DNA from: Kiloniellaceae bacterium
GTDB lineage: Bacteria; Pseudomonadota; Alphaproteobacteria; Kiloniellales; Kiloniellaceae
Direction of reading: 5' to 3'
DNA length: 9,631 bases
Assembly: GCA_021776145.1 (NCBI GenBank)
Contig: JAJFGM010000183.1
Span: 1 to 9,631 of the forward strand
The notes below the pieces were generated by a model. That model worked only from the letters and a program-made list of their open reading frames with translations. It ran no database searches and was not told where the DNA came from. This document shows positions 1 to 6,878 of the stretch, piece after piece (the first letter of the stretch is position 1; each line of letters opens with the position of its first letter). The position numbers were made by a program, and so were the translations under genes.

Positions 1-1292
1 GTTTCCTTAAGCAGGCGCCACAGGAGAAATACAATCAAGATCGCGGCAGCTCCGCGAGCGATTAACGTCGCCCAAGCCGCACCTTCCGCCGCCAGGCTTG
101 GGTTCAGAGTAAATCCGACCGCCAGCCAGACAAACACTGGAACACCGTGAGACAATGCTAATAGGTGAGGCCGCTGGAGGGCAAGAAAACCGAGGGACAA
201 AGGATGCGCAATCAAGTTGATCAGAATACTGAAAAAGAGGATCTGAAAGACCACAATACTGGCCCGATACTCGTCCCCATAGATTATTAGAATAATCGGT
301 TTTGCGAAGAGGATGATCGGCAAGAGTGCCACGGCCGCGAGAATAAAGCGGGGCAGGGAACGCCGGACCAGTTTTCTAAAAACGTGGGGATCCTTGGATC
401 GGCTTACCGACGGAAGCTGGACAACCATCACGGCGACGATGATGTGTTCGACAGCCAGAATGAGCGACGCCGGTGCCGCGTAAATTCCCGCCGCCTTCGA
501 TCCGAACATGTAACTCAGGAAGGGAACCCCGAGGTTGCTGTAGGTCACGTATGCCATGTAGGCGAGGGCGGTCCATTTGCTGAACTGAAAAAGCTCACTT
601 ACCAAGCGACGGTCGACCGTGGCAGCGGAGAGGTCACGTCTGATGATCCAGTAGGCGACCGGGATGCAGAGAAAAAAGAAGATGGTGTGCAGCCACAGGA
701 CGGCGGGCAGGGCAAACCAACCGCCGACCAGAAGGATGGGGACTGAAAGGGTTCTGAGGATGTTGACCAACGGAATCAGGATCGCCCGCCACAGGAACTG
801 CTCGCGCGCTTGCAGAATGGCGAAAGCGAAACTAAGCAACGCGGCGCCGAATGCCGCGAGCAGCCCCAAGCGCATCGGTTCCGCATAGACCGTCGTTCCG
901 AAAACCTCGGTCGCCAGCAGGCCGCTTCCGGCCACCCCTAGAAGGGTCAGGGGAACCCCGATCGCACAGCGCAGGAAAAGAGCGCTGCCGACCACTTCGC
1001 CTGTTTTCGACTTATCGTCAGCGGCTCGAAAGGAGTAGTAGCGGACGACGCCGGGGTCGAATCCGTCGCCAATAAGAGTATAGAGAACGATCATGGTCAC
1101 GATGAAGAAATAGTAGGTGCCGAAGGCTTCGGGACCGAGCCAGCGGGCAACCAGGGTGTTCATGATCAGCGCCAGTCCGGCGCGTGTCATGTTACCTGCG
1201 TAGACCAGGCTCGAGGGGCTGGTAACCAGCCTTGCCCATCGGTGCGCATGAACTAGTGCCATCGTGCCGTCATAGTGAACAAGGCCTTGCAT
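1..1292 (-). CDS. Wzx-type polysaccharide flippase (MVF/RfbX superfamily), C-terminus cut by window edge
   Basis: The reading frame is open from an ATG at 1292 to the left edge: 430 codons with no stop, so only a short C-terminal piece should be missing (flippases of this family are about 420-500 residues). Seen: many hydrophobic helices and family-like stretches. These include ARWLGPEAFGTYYFF (about 49-63), FGSKAAGIYAAPASL (263-277), IYGDEYRASIVVFQIL (337-352) and GAAWATLIARG (404-414). Family knowledge: such proteins move undecaprenyl-diphosphate-linked repeat units from the cytoplasmic to the periplasmic leaflet. An in-frame TGA lies six codons upstream of the ATG. A GTG three codons upstream of it or the ATG at 1262 could be the true start, and none has a good Shine-Dalgarno sequence. 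It is divergent from the glycosyltransferase at 1551 and on the same strand as gmd and fcl. GC content drops noticeably in the C-terminal part (about 190-340). The flippase class is fairly sure; the substrate cannot be told. Confidence 0.88.
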   Translation of the reverse strand, partial: MQGLVHYDGTMALVHAHRWARLVTSPSSLVYAGNMTRAGLALIMNTLVARWLGPEAFGTYYFFIVTMIVLYTLIGDGFDPGVVRYYSFRAADDKSKTGEVVGSALFLRCAIGVPLTLLGVAGSGLLATEVFGTTVYAEPMRLGLLAAFGAALLSFAFAILQAREQFLWRAILIPLVNILRTLSVPILLVGGWFALPAVLWLHTIFFFLCIPVAYWIIRRDLSAATVDRRLVSELFQFSKWTALAYMAYVTYSNLGVPFLSYMFGSKAAGIYAAPASLILAVEHIIVAVMVVQLPSVSRSKDPHVFRKLVRRSLPRFILAAVALLPIILFAKPIILIIYGDEYRASIVVFQILFFSILINLIAHPLSLGFLALQRPHLLALSHGVPVFVWLAVGFTLNPSLAAEGAAWATLIARGAAAILIVFLLWRLLKE

Positions 1293-1343
1293 AGAGGTCA
1301 CGTTCTGTCAGGCGAGGGATCGTCCCGGGCCCGAGCGCGGGGG

Positions 1344-1418
1344 ATCCTGAAGGAGTTTGACAACGACCGCAAGCCAGGGTGGCGGGTCTTCTTCCCGGAC
1401 GGTCGGGAAGGCGGCTGA
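1344..1418 (+). pseudogene. Orphan coding-like C-terminal fragment, possible gene remnant
   Basis: This plus-strand frame reads as 24 codons ending ...KPGWRVFFPDGREGG followed by TGA at 1416-1418. The amino-acid pattern and the G/C-rich third positions (GTC TTC TTC CCG GAC) look like the end of a real protein. There is no plausible start nearby, and the frame runs back into the divergent flippase start without an obvious beginning. I do not recognise the family. It may be the stump of a gene lost when the locus was rearranged, or chance. Confidence 0.25.
1391..1410. repeat. Perfect 7-bp inverted repeat between divergent genes
   Basis: CTTCCCG (1391-1397) and CGGGAAG (1404-1410) are exact reverse complements separated by GACGGT. 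The repeat lies between the divergently read flippase and glycosyltransferase genes, where an operator could sit. It also falls inside the orphan coding-like stretch, so the symmetry may be incidental. No T-run follows on either strand, so it is not an obvious terminator. Confidence 0.4.
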
Positions 1419-1550
1419 CAGGCGCGGCATGGGCCACATACCTCTGCTTTAAGCCATGACCGGAAACCGCTTTCGTTATAGATGACCGGCCCTATCTACG
1501 TTAGTCTGCGGCCTCTGGAGCGCCAATCAAGAACCCCAAGCCAAGACCGA

Positions 1551-3095
1551 ATGACCGCAGTGGGAAAACGGCCAGTGCATAAGCTATCGCTGATTTTTTG
1601 CGGCGCGTTCGTTCTATTGGCATCATTTGGGTTGCGCTTTTGGCTTCTCCACGAACGGGGATTCGACCCGGATGAGTTCGAACATCTGCACGCCGCGTGG
1701 TATTTGTCCAAGGGCTTTGTGCCGTTCAGGGATTTCTTTGAGAATCACACGCCAGTTCTACATTTCGTACTGGCTCCGATTGTCGGGCTGTTCGATGTAG
1801 AATCAGACGTGCACGATGCCTTTGCCGCGATATTCCTGGCACGAAAAGTCATGCTGGTGTTCACGGCTCTTATTGTAATTTTTACACTGTGGCTTGGCTG
1901 GTTTTGCAGAGAGTGGTGCGTTGGATTGTTCGCCGCGGTTTTCCTGTCCAACTCAGTCATGTTTCTTGAGAAATCTCTGGAAGTGCGTCCGGACTCCATC
2001 TCGGTGTTTGCCTGGATCGCGGGCTTGGTTTCCGTGGCATACGCTTTTCGATCGAAGACTCAATCAGGTTTGCGAACCCGCGTTACTTTTCTAATTTGTG
2101 GTGTCTTTCTCGGACTCGGTTTCATGGCATCGCAAAAGATCGCGTTCGCCATGATCGGATTTTGCATTGTGATGCTTTGGTATCTTTTTGACGGGCGCTT
2201 CCGGGGCACCTTCGCTTCACGGTTTTTCAATGCCCTCATTCAATTCTTCGGATTCTGCCTGCCGATTTTTCTTGTGCTTGGTTATCTGGAAATCAATGGG
2301 GCCGTCGAAGATTTCATCAAATATGCTTTCCTGTTCAATTCGGGTTGGCCGCGAGAGTTTTGGCACTGGCGGGTGTCGGCCGATCTGGTTGCGCATAATC
2401 CGGTCCTGGCCGGCCTGGGTGCAATCGGGCTTTTTCGGGCTATCTTCCGCTACACCTACGGGGCGCGCTTTGACAGCAGGGGCATTGTGCTCACCGTCAC
2501 TCTGTTGGGCCTTCTCCTCGGCCTTTTCATCATCCCCGCTCCCTACCCGCAATATTACATGATGCTTATGCCACTTTTGGCCATCTTCGCGGCCATGACG
2601 CTTGTCGATGTGGTGGATGCCCTGGTGGTGCGCGCCGGAGAAGAAAGGGTCGGAATCCGTTCCATCGGGCAGGAGGGTTACCTACCTTTCGTGACGCGGG
2701 AAAACGTCCTGGCGTGCCTGCTAATATTGATCAGTATCGCGCCGGCGATCTGGATGCGGCATCAATTCAAGTGGAGCAATGCCCAAGACCTTGCGGAAAT
2801 CGCTTACGTCATGGAGCACACGACGGCGTCCGACACCGTAATGGATGGATGGAAAGGCGTCGGTGTTTTCCGGCCGCATGCGCTGTTCTTCTGGATGCTG
2901 CCGCCGACGCTCGCCCAGCGGATACCGCTGGAAGACCGGGACAAGATTTTGCGTGGCCTCGAAAGCGGCGAAATCGCTCCCAGGATCGTCAACATGGATT
3001 CCTATCTGCTGCAATTGGGGCCGGAGACGAGCAATTTCCTCGAGAAACACTATCGGCCAGTCGGACTCGGCGATCTTTACATCCGAAACGATTGA
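1551..3095 (+). CDS. GT39/PMT_2-type (ArnT-like) membrane glycosyltransferase
   Basis: A 514-residue integral-membrane protein when counted from the ATG at 1551. Seen: an N-terminal helix, then GFDPDEFEHLHAAW (residues 38-50) in the first periplasmic loop, which carries the acidic D-x-D-E type motif of GT-C enzymes. ENHTPVLHF (64-72), EVRPDS (144-149) and PYPQYYMMLMPLLAIF (331-346) follow, with multiple helices to about residue 400 and then a soluble C-terminal tail containing RPHALFFWMLPP. Family knowledge: these enzymes transfer a sugar from a polyprenyl-phosphate donor to a lipid, glycan or protein acceptor on the outer face of the membrane. Donor and acceptor here are unknown. Start: an upstream in-frame ATG at 1482 would add 23 hydrophilic residues. 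Neither start has a Shine-Dalgarno sequence; I prefer 1551 because it gives the usual short N-terminus, and a TATAGA hexamer overlaps 1482. GC content is lower than in the minus-strand genes. It is followed after 37 bases by a second GT-C gene, probably co-transcribed. Confidence 0.88.
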   Translation: MTAVGKRPVHKLSLIFCGAFVLLASFGLRFWLLHERGFDPDEFEHLHAAWYLSKGFVPFRDFFENHTPVLHFVLAPIVGLFDVESDVHDAFAAIFLARKVMLVFTALIVIFTLWLGWFCREWCVGLFAAVFLSNSVMFLEKSLEVRPDSISVFAWIAGLVSVAYAFRSKTQSGLRTRVTFLICGVFLGLGFMASQKIAFAMIGFCIVMLWYLFDGRFRGTFASRFFNALIQFFGFCLPIFLVLGYLEINGAVEDFIKYAFLFNSGWPREFWHWRVSADLVAHNPVLAGLGAIGLFRAIFRYTYGARFDSRGIVLTVTLLGLLLGLFIIPAPYPQYYMMLMPLLAIFAAMTLVDVVDALVVRAGEERVGIRSIGQEGYLPFVTRENVLACLLILISIAPAIWMRHQFKWSNAQDLAEIAYVMEHTTASDTVMDGWKGVGVFRPHALFFWMLPPTLAQRIPLEDRDKILRGLESGEIAPRIVNMDSYLLQLGPETSNFLEKHYRPVGLGDLYIRND

Positions 3096-3113
3096 GACGC
3101 GGCCGCTGCGGGC

Positions 3114-3120
3114 AAAGGAG
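3114..3120 (+). promoter_or_regulatory. Shine-Dalgarno site deciding the start of the second GT-C gene
   Basis: AAAGGAG ends 12 bases before the ATG at 3133. The same reading frame is open far upstream (from 2845), but that part lies on top of the first glycosyltransferase. This site and the hydrophobic N-terminus that follows favour 3133 as the true start. Confidence 0.6.
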
Positions 3121-3132
3121 ACGACGACGGAC

Positions 3133-4458
3133 ATGAACCGGGGCCGGCTTGGTTTCTTGATTTTTGTCGTACTCTTGGCGCTGCGCCTAGGCACGACGGC
3201 TGCCCTGGATACGTTTTTGGAGATCACCAGGGACATCGATATTTATGCGTCCATTGCGCGGAATCTCGCCGCGGGACATGGCTTCGTTCATACCGCCGGC
3301 TACATGCCGGTTCTCTGGCGCGCGCCTCTATATCCAGTCCTTCTGGCCGGTGTGTTTTCCATCTTCGGCAACCAAAACGCGCTCGCCGTGCTCGTCGCGC
3401 ATTGCGCCCTAGATGCCGCCACGGCGACCTTGGTTTGGTGGATCGGGGCGCAGAGGTTTTCGAATGGCGTGGGGCTCGTCGCGGCCGCGCTCTACGCTCT
3501 CTATCCCCTATCCGCCTATTACAGTCTGTGTTTCCTTCCCGAACCGTTGTTTACATTTGGATTGGCTGTCTTCCTGGTGGTTTTTTTGCAGGCCAGGCAA
3601 TCGCCGCGTGCCTGGCGATTTGGGCATTTGGGGATCGTGGGCGGCCTGGTAACCCTGATCAAGCCGTCGGCCGTGGCATTGGTACCATTCCTGGCCCTGG
3701 CACTACTCCTGCAGCGCCGCAGGACCGGGGCCTCCAGCCTTGCGTGCCTCATTGCCCTGCTGGTCATGTTTGTGGCCACCATCTCGCCCTGGTCGCTGCG
3801 TAATTATCTGGTCAGTGGCCATTTCGTGCCGGTCGCCAGTGGTGGCGGATACTCACTATGGATTGGGAACCACCTGCGCACAGACGGGCGCGAGGATGAC
3901 GAGTTGCAGGCGGAGCGGCTTCAGCTCTTGCTGGAGGACCGCGCCGCGGTCGGCCGCATCTACGAACGCCTGCAGGCCGAACAGCCCACGACGGCCGACG
4001 CGGGTGCCAGCGAGATCAATCCCGGTGGAACCCTCCACATCGCGCCTGACCTGGACCGCGTGTTCCTAAAAGTCGCGCTGGAAGAGCAGGCAACTCATCC
4101 TGTTGAGAGTCTGGTCTTGATGGCCCACAAGTTCTATCGCTTCTGGTTCGAAATCTACCAAACGGAAAACAGGTGGGCACAGATATGGGTCTATTTGAGC
4201 CAAGGCACCTTGCTCGCTTTGGCTCTCTTTGGACTATTGCGGGCCTACAGCGCCAAAGTCGATGTTTTTCCTTTTGTTGTAGTCGTTCTCTATTTTTCTT
4301 TGATTCATGCCGCGTTGGCCGCAACGCTGCGTTACAGTATTCCCCTGGTTCCCTTGCTAATGAATTTCGCCGTATTCGCGGCGGCGGGAGTCCTGGCCAG
4401 AGTCAATGAGAGATTCGGACGAGATACCAATCCCATGGGCCCTTCCGCCAGAGAGTGA
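3133..4458 (+). CDS. Second GT39/PMT_2-type membrane glycosyltransferase
   Basis: 441 residues, integral membrane. Seen: an N-terminal helix (about 5-24), then TRDIDIYASIARNLAAGHGF (32-51), whose D34-x-D36 pair sits where GT-C enzymes keep their catalytic acidic residue. WRAPLYPVLLAGVFSIFG (62-79) matches the conserved PMT_2 loop and helix. SLCFLPEPLFTF, TLIKPSA, SPWSLRNYLVSGHFVPV (218-234) and RYSIPLVPLL (400-409) are further family-like blocks. A hydrophilic loop of roughly 250-310 lies between helices. It is distinct in sequence from the preceding GT-C gene and not a simple duplicate, although both share the fold. Role, from family knowledge: transfer of a sugar from a lipid-phosphate carrier on the periplasmic side. 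Being paired with another GT-C gene in an O-antigen-like locus, it may add a side-chain sugar (inference). Donor and acceptor are unknown. No clear terminator follows its TGA. Confidence 0.88.
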   Translation: MNRGRLGFLIFVVLLALRLGTTAALDTFLEITRDIDIYASIARNLAAGHGFVHTAGYMPVLWRAPLYPVLLAGVFSIFGNQNALAVLVAHCALDAATATLVWWIGAQRFSNGVGLVAAALYALYPLSAYYSLCFLPEPLFTFGLAVFLVVFLQARQSPRAWRFGHLGIVGGLVTLIKPSAVALVPFLALALLLQRRRTGASSLACLIALLVMFVATISPWSLRNYLVSGHFVPVASGGGYSLWIGNHLRTDGREDDELQAERLQLLLEDRAAVGRIYERLQAEQPTTADAGASEINPGGTLHIAPDLDRVFLKVALEEQATHPVESLVLMAHKFYRFWFEIYQTENRWAQIWVYLSQGTLLALALFGLLRAYSAKVDVFPFVVVVLYFSLIHAALAATLRYSIPLVPLLMNFAVFAAAGVLARVNERFGRDTNPMGPSARE

Positions 4459-4514
4459 GCCTGCAAACCCGCGCCGCCTCCGCCATGGCCGGTTGATTGC
4501 CCCAGGATTTTTGA

Positions 4515-4673
4515 TCAAGGCGCCACTTCAATTGCTATGCGCTGGCCGAGGCCGCGACGGTTCCTCGTGGCTCGATTACTTTGGCCGGCAGCAAGCGAGC
4601 CGTCCTGGCACACGCCGCCAAGACCGGACAGCTGAGCTGGGACACCCTGGGCTGCCTCATCCTGTATTTTTAA
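4515..4673 (+). pseudogene. Coding-like stretch without a start, possible gene remnant
   Basis: Between a TGA (4512-4514) and a TAA (4671-4673), one plus-strand frame stays open for 52 codons and reads like real protein: ...YALAEAATVPRG... then ...AHAAKTGQLSWDTLGCLILYF-stop. Codons favour G/C in third position as in the neighbouring genes. There is no start codon at its head and no family I can name. It lies between two convergent genes, where a remnant of a displaced gene would be expected. Chance cannot be excluded for so short a piece. Confidence 0.25.
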
Positions 4674-4674
4674 C

Positions 4675-4704
4675 CGGGCCTTTCAATCGGGCCTTTCAAT
4701 CGGG
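4675..4704. repeat. 13-bp perfect tandem duplication
   Basis: CGGGCCTTTCAAT occurs at 4675-4687 and again directly at 4688-4700, followed by the first four bases of a third copy (CGGG, 4701-4704). It lies in the gene-free gap between the convergent second GT-C gene and fcl, 39 bases downstream of the fcl stop. A replication-slippage duplication is the simplest explanation. Confidence 0.85.
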
Positions 4705-4742
4705 TAGACACCAGGATTGGTCGGTACGCCACGCTCGCGGAT

Positions 4743-5717
4743 TCAGTGAGCTTTCCCCCGCAGGCCGCTCTCGCGGTTCTCAAGAAACCAGGCATAGGTC
4801 TGCCGCAGGCCGTCGCGAAGTTTGATCCCCGCGGTCCAGCCGCTCGCGTTCAATCGCGAGACATCGAGGAGCTTGCGTGGCGTGCCGTCAGGTTTGCTTT
4901 GGTCGTATTCGAACGCGCCGGCATAGCCGATGATTTCGGCGATCATTTTCGCCAATTCGCAAATCGATAAATCGGTGCCCCAGCCTACATTCACATGCAA
5001 GTCGTCCGAGTAGTTGCAGGCAAGGTGAACCAAGGCATCGGCACAGTCATCGACATGCATGAATTCGCGGCGTGGTTTGCCTGTGCCCCAAATCGTCACA
5101 CTGTCGCGACCGGCGTGTTTGGCATCGTGGATTTTACGCATCAGAGCCGGCACCACATGCGAGGATTCAAGATCGAAATTGTCGTGCGGGCCATAGAGAT
5201 TCGTTGGCATGGCCGATATGAAGTCGCAGCCGTAGTCCTTGCGATAGGCTTGACAGAGCTTGATCCCGGCCAGCTTTGCCATGGCGTACCATTGATTGGT
5301 TGGCTCAAGCGGGCCGGTCAGGATCGCCTCTTCGGATATCGGTTGTGTCGCCAGCTTGGGGTAGATGCACGACGAACCGAGAAAGACCAGTCGCTCGACC
5401 CCGGACAAACGCGCGCCTTCGATCACGTTACATTGTATCGCCAGGTTGTCGTAAATGAAGGCTGCCGGGTGGGCGCTGTTGGCGTGGATCCCGCCGACGA
5501 CGGCCGCCGCCAGAAATACAATGTCCGGGGCTGCCTCGGCTATCCAATCTTCGGTCGGGCGCTGACGCGACAGGTCGACCTCTTCACGGCCCACCGTGAT
5601 GAGGTCGCAGTCCACGCGCTCAAGATTTCGCACCAGGGCGCGGCCGACCATGCCACGATGCCCGGCCACCCAAACGCGTTTTCCCGCTAGCGCGTCCGGT
5701 CCCGTGGTTTTCTTCAC
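4743..5717 (-). CDS. fcl: GDP-L-fucose synthase (GDP-4-keto-6-deoxymannose epimerase/reductase)
   Basis: Fcl (also called WcaG) is a cytoplasmic NADPH-dependent enzyme that epimerises GDP-4-keto-6-deoxy-D-mannose at C3 and C5 and reduces C4, giving GDP-L-fucose. 324 residues, normal length. Seen: the Rossmann motif AGHRGMVGRALVR (18-30), LGSSCIYP (113-120), WYAMAKLAG (143-151) with the short-chain dehydrogenase Y-x-x-x-K, and ESSHVVPALMRK (184-195). Aligned with the E. coli enzyme, the catalytic Ser, Cys, Tyr, Lys and His fall at S115, C117, Y144, K148 and H187, each shifted by eight, so the active site is complete. The start is a GTG at 5717 that overlaps the gmd stop (GTGA, 4 bases shared), a classic arrangement for translational coupling. 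An AGGA lies about 11 bases upstream of the GTG. With gmd upstream it supplies activated L-fucose for the polysaccharide of this locus. Confidence 0.97.
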   Translation of the reverse strand: MKKTTGPDALAGKRVWVAGHRGMVGRALVRNLERVDCDLITVGREEVDLSRQRPTEDWIAEAAPDIVFLAAAVVGGIHANSAHPAAFIYDNLAIQCNVIEGARLSGVERLVFLGSSCIYPKLATQPISEEAILTGPLEPTNQWYAMAKLAGIKLCQAYRKDYGCDFISAMPTNLYGPHDNFDLESSHVVPALMRKIHDAKHAGRDSVTIWGTGKPRREFMHVDDCADALVHLACNYSDDLHVNVGWGTDLSICELAKMIAEIIGYAGAFEYDQSKPDGTPRKLLDVSRLNASGWTAGIKLRDGLRQTYAWFLENRESGLRGKAH

Positions 5718-6784
5718 TCCGAGGAATTCCTGTGTTGGGCGTTATGTCCTTTGAGCGCCCTTCGATCGGCGTCGACCATTTCACTGACGAGTTGCTTGAA
5801 GGTGATGGTAGGCTCCCACCCAAGCTGCTCCCGGGCCTTTGCCGGATCGCCCAGAAGGTGGGCCACCTCCGTTGGCCGGAAATAGTAGGGATCGACCTCG
5901 ACCCGAAGCGCACCGGTGCCGGCATCGTAACCTTGTTCCTCGACCCCGCTGCCGCGCCACTCGATGGTGCTGCCGATCCACGCAAAGGCTTCTTCAACAA
6001 ATTCGCGGACGCTATGGGCCTCGCCGGTTGCCAGAACATAGTCGTCGGGTTCGCTTTGCTGCAGAATGCGCCACATCCCATCGACATAGTCGCGGGCGTG
6101 CCCCCAATCGCGCTTTGCGTCCAGGTTGCCCAGATAGATGCGATCCTGCACTCCGGCTTCGATGGCCGCGACGGCCCGCGTAATCTTGCGGGTGACGAAC
6201 GTTTCACCGCGTGTCGGGCCTTCGTGATTGAAGAGAATGCCATTTGAGGCGTGGAACCCATAGGCCTCCCTATAGTTTACCGTGATCCAGTAGGCGTAGA
6301 GCTTTGCCGCTGCATAGGGACTCCGGGGGTAGAACGGGGTTTTCTCGTTTTGCGGCGGCGGACTCGCGCCAAACAGCTCGGAGGTCGAGGCCTGATAAAA
6401 GCGAACTCGATCTTCCATGTTCAAAATACGGATGGATTCCAGAAACCTGAGGGTCCCCAGCCCATCCGCGTTGGCGGTGTATTCCGGCGTCTCGAAGCTC
6501 ACTTGGACGTGGCTCTGGGCCGCCAGATTATAAATCTCGGTGGGCGCCGTTTCCTGGACCAGACGGATAATATTCGTCGCGTCGGTCATATCGCCGTAAT
6601 GCAAAAAAAACTTCGGATCGCCGATGTGAGGATCAACATAGAGGTGATCAATTCGCTCCGAGTTAAACGAGGAGGACCGCCGTTTTATGCCGTGTACGAT
6701 ATAGCCTTTTTGCACAAGCAACTCTGCGAGAAGGGCACCGTCTTGTCCGGTAACTCCGCTGATGAGTGCGACCTTGTCAGTCAT
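5714..6784 (-). CDS. gmd: GDP-mannose 4,6-dehydratase
   Basis: Gmd converts GDP-D-mannose to GDP-4-keto-6-deoxy-D-mannose, the first committed step to GDP-L-fucose (and, in other pathways, to GDP-D-rhamnose or GDP-perosamine). 356 residues, typical. Seen: the NADP-binding motif SGVTGQDGALLAELL (9-23), IKRRSSSFNSERIDHLY (33-49), YNLAAQSHVQVSFETP (85-100), QASTSELFG (131-139), YPRSPYAAAKLYAYW (152-166), and NHEGPTRGETFVTRKIT (186-202). The expected catalytic T134, E136, Y157 and K161 are present. The C-terminal block VDPYYFRPTEVAHLLGD is also conserved. The segment NHEGPTRG differs slightly from the commoner NHESPRRG. Start: ATG at 6784 preceded by an in-frame TAG immediately upstream, with AGGGAG (6798-6803) 13 bases away. 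It overlaps fcl by four bases, so the product is channelled toward GDP-L-fucose. Confidence 0.97.
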   Translation of the reverse strand: MTDKVALISGVTGQDGALLAELLVQKGYIVHGIKRRSSSFNSERIDHLYVDPHIGDPKFFLHYGDMTDATNIIRLVQETAPTEIYNLAAQSHVQVSFETPEYTANADGLGTLRFLESIRILNMEDRVRFYQASTSELFGASPPPQNEKTPFYPRSPYAAAKLYAYWITVNYREAYGFHASNGILFNHEGPTRGETFVTRKITRAVAAIEAGVQDRIYLGNLDAKRDWGHARDYVDGMWRILQQSEPDDYVLATGEAHSVREFVEEAFAWIGSTIEWRGSGVEEQGYDAGTGALRVEVDPYYFRPTEVAHLLGDPAKAREQLGWEPTITFKQLVSEMVDADRRALKGHNAQHRNSSE

Positions 6785-6841
6785 CTATCTTTCGCTACTC
6801 CCTAAAGGCATTCTTTTATGGATATCCGGATCGCCGGCCAT
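6785..6841 (-). CDS. Possible 18-codon upstream ORF abutting gmd
   Basis: An ATG at 6841 opens a frame of 18 codons beginning MAGDPDIHKR and ending in TAG at 6785-6787, directly before the gmd ATG and in the same frame. The gmd Shine-Dalgarno candidate lies inside it. AAGG lies about nine bases before its ATG. It could couple gmd translation to ribosomes arriving from the polymerase gene. It is short, unrecognised and may be chance. Confidence 0.2.
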   Translation of the reverse strand: MAGDPDIHKRMPLGSSER

Positions 6842-6863
6842 GAGGCTGCGCCTTGCAGGCCGG
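6834..6863. repeat. Inverted repeat between the polymerase and gmd genes
   Basis: CCGGCC (6834-6839) and GGCCGG (6858-6863) form a 6-bp stem that encloses a second small stem, AGGC (6843-6846) with GCCT (6850-6853). It sits in the 94-base gap of the minus-strand operon. No T-run follows on the minus strand, so it is not a canonical terminator; mRNA processing or partial polarity is possible. Confidence 0.45.
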
Positions 6864-6878
6864 TATTTCCTCCAGGCG

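Noticed and set aside
1357..1362. TTGACA as a -35 box for the first GT-C gene
   Set aside because: No TATAAT-like hexamer lies 16-18 bases downstream. The TATAGA at 1477-1482 is too far away to pair with it.
2845..3132. Upstream extension of the second GT-C reading frame
   Set aside because: It overlaps the C-terminal coding part of the first GT-C gene, and a good Shine-Dalgarno sequence and hydrophobic N-terminus support the ATG at 3133.
4406..4825. 139-codon plus-strand frame
   Set aside because: It overlaps the ends of both the second GT-C gene and fcl, is proline- and arginine-rich, and shows no motif. Another frame in the same gap looks more protein-like.
4995..5690. 231-codon plus-strand open frame
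   Set aside because: It lies entirely antisense to fcl, whose catalytic residues are all intact. High GC content creates long opposite-strand frames, and its protein has no recognisable motif.
5732..6247. 171-codon plus-strand frame, and a similar one at 6251-6805
   Set aside because: Both are antisense to gmd, a strongly conserved gene, and resemble no protein.
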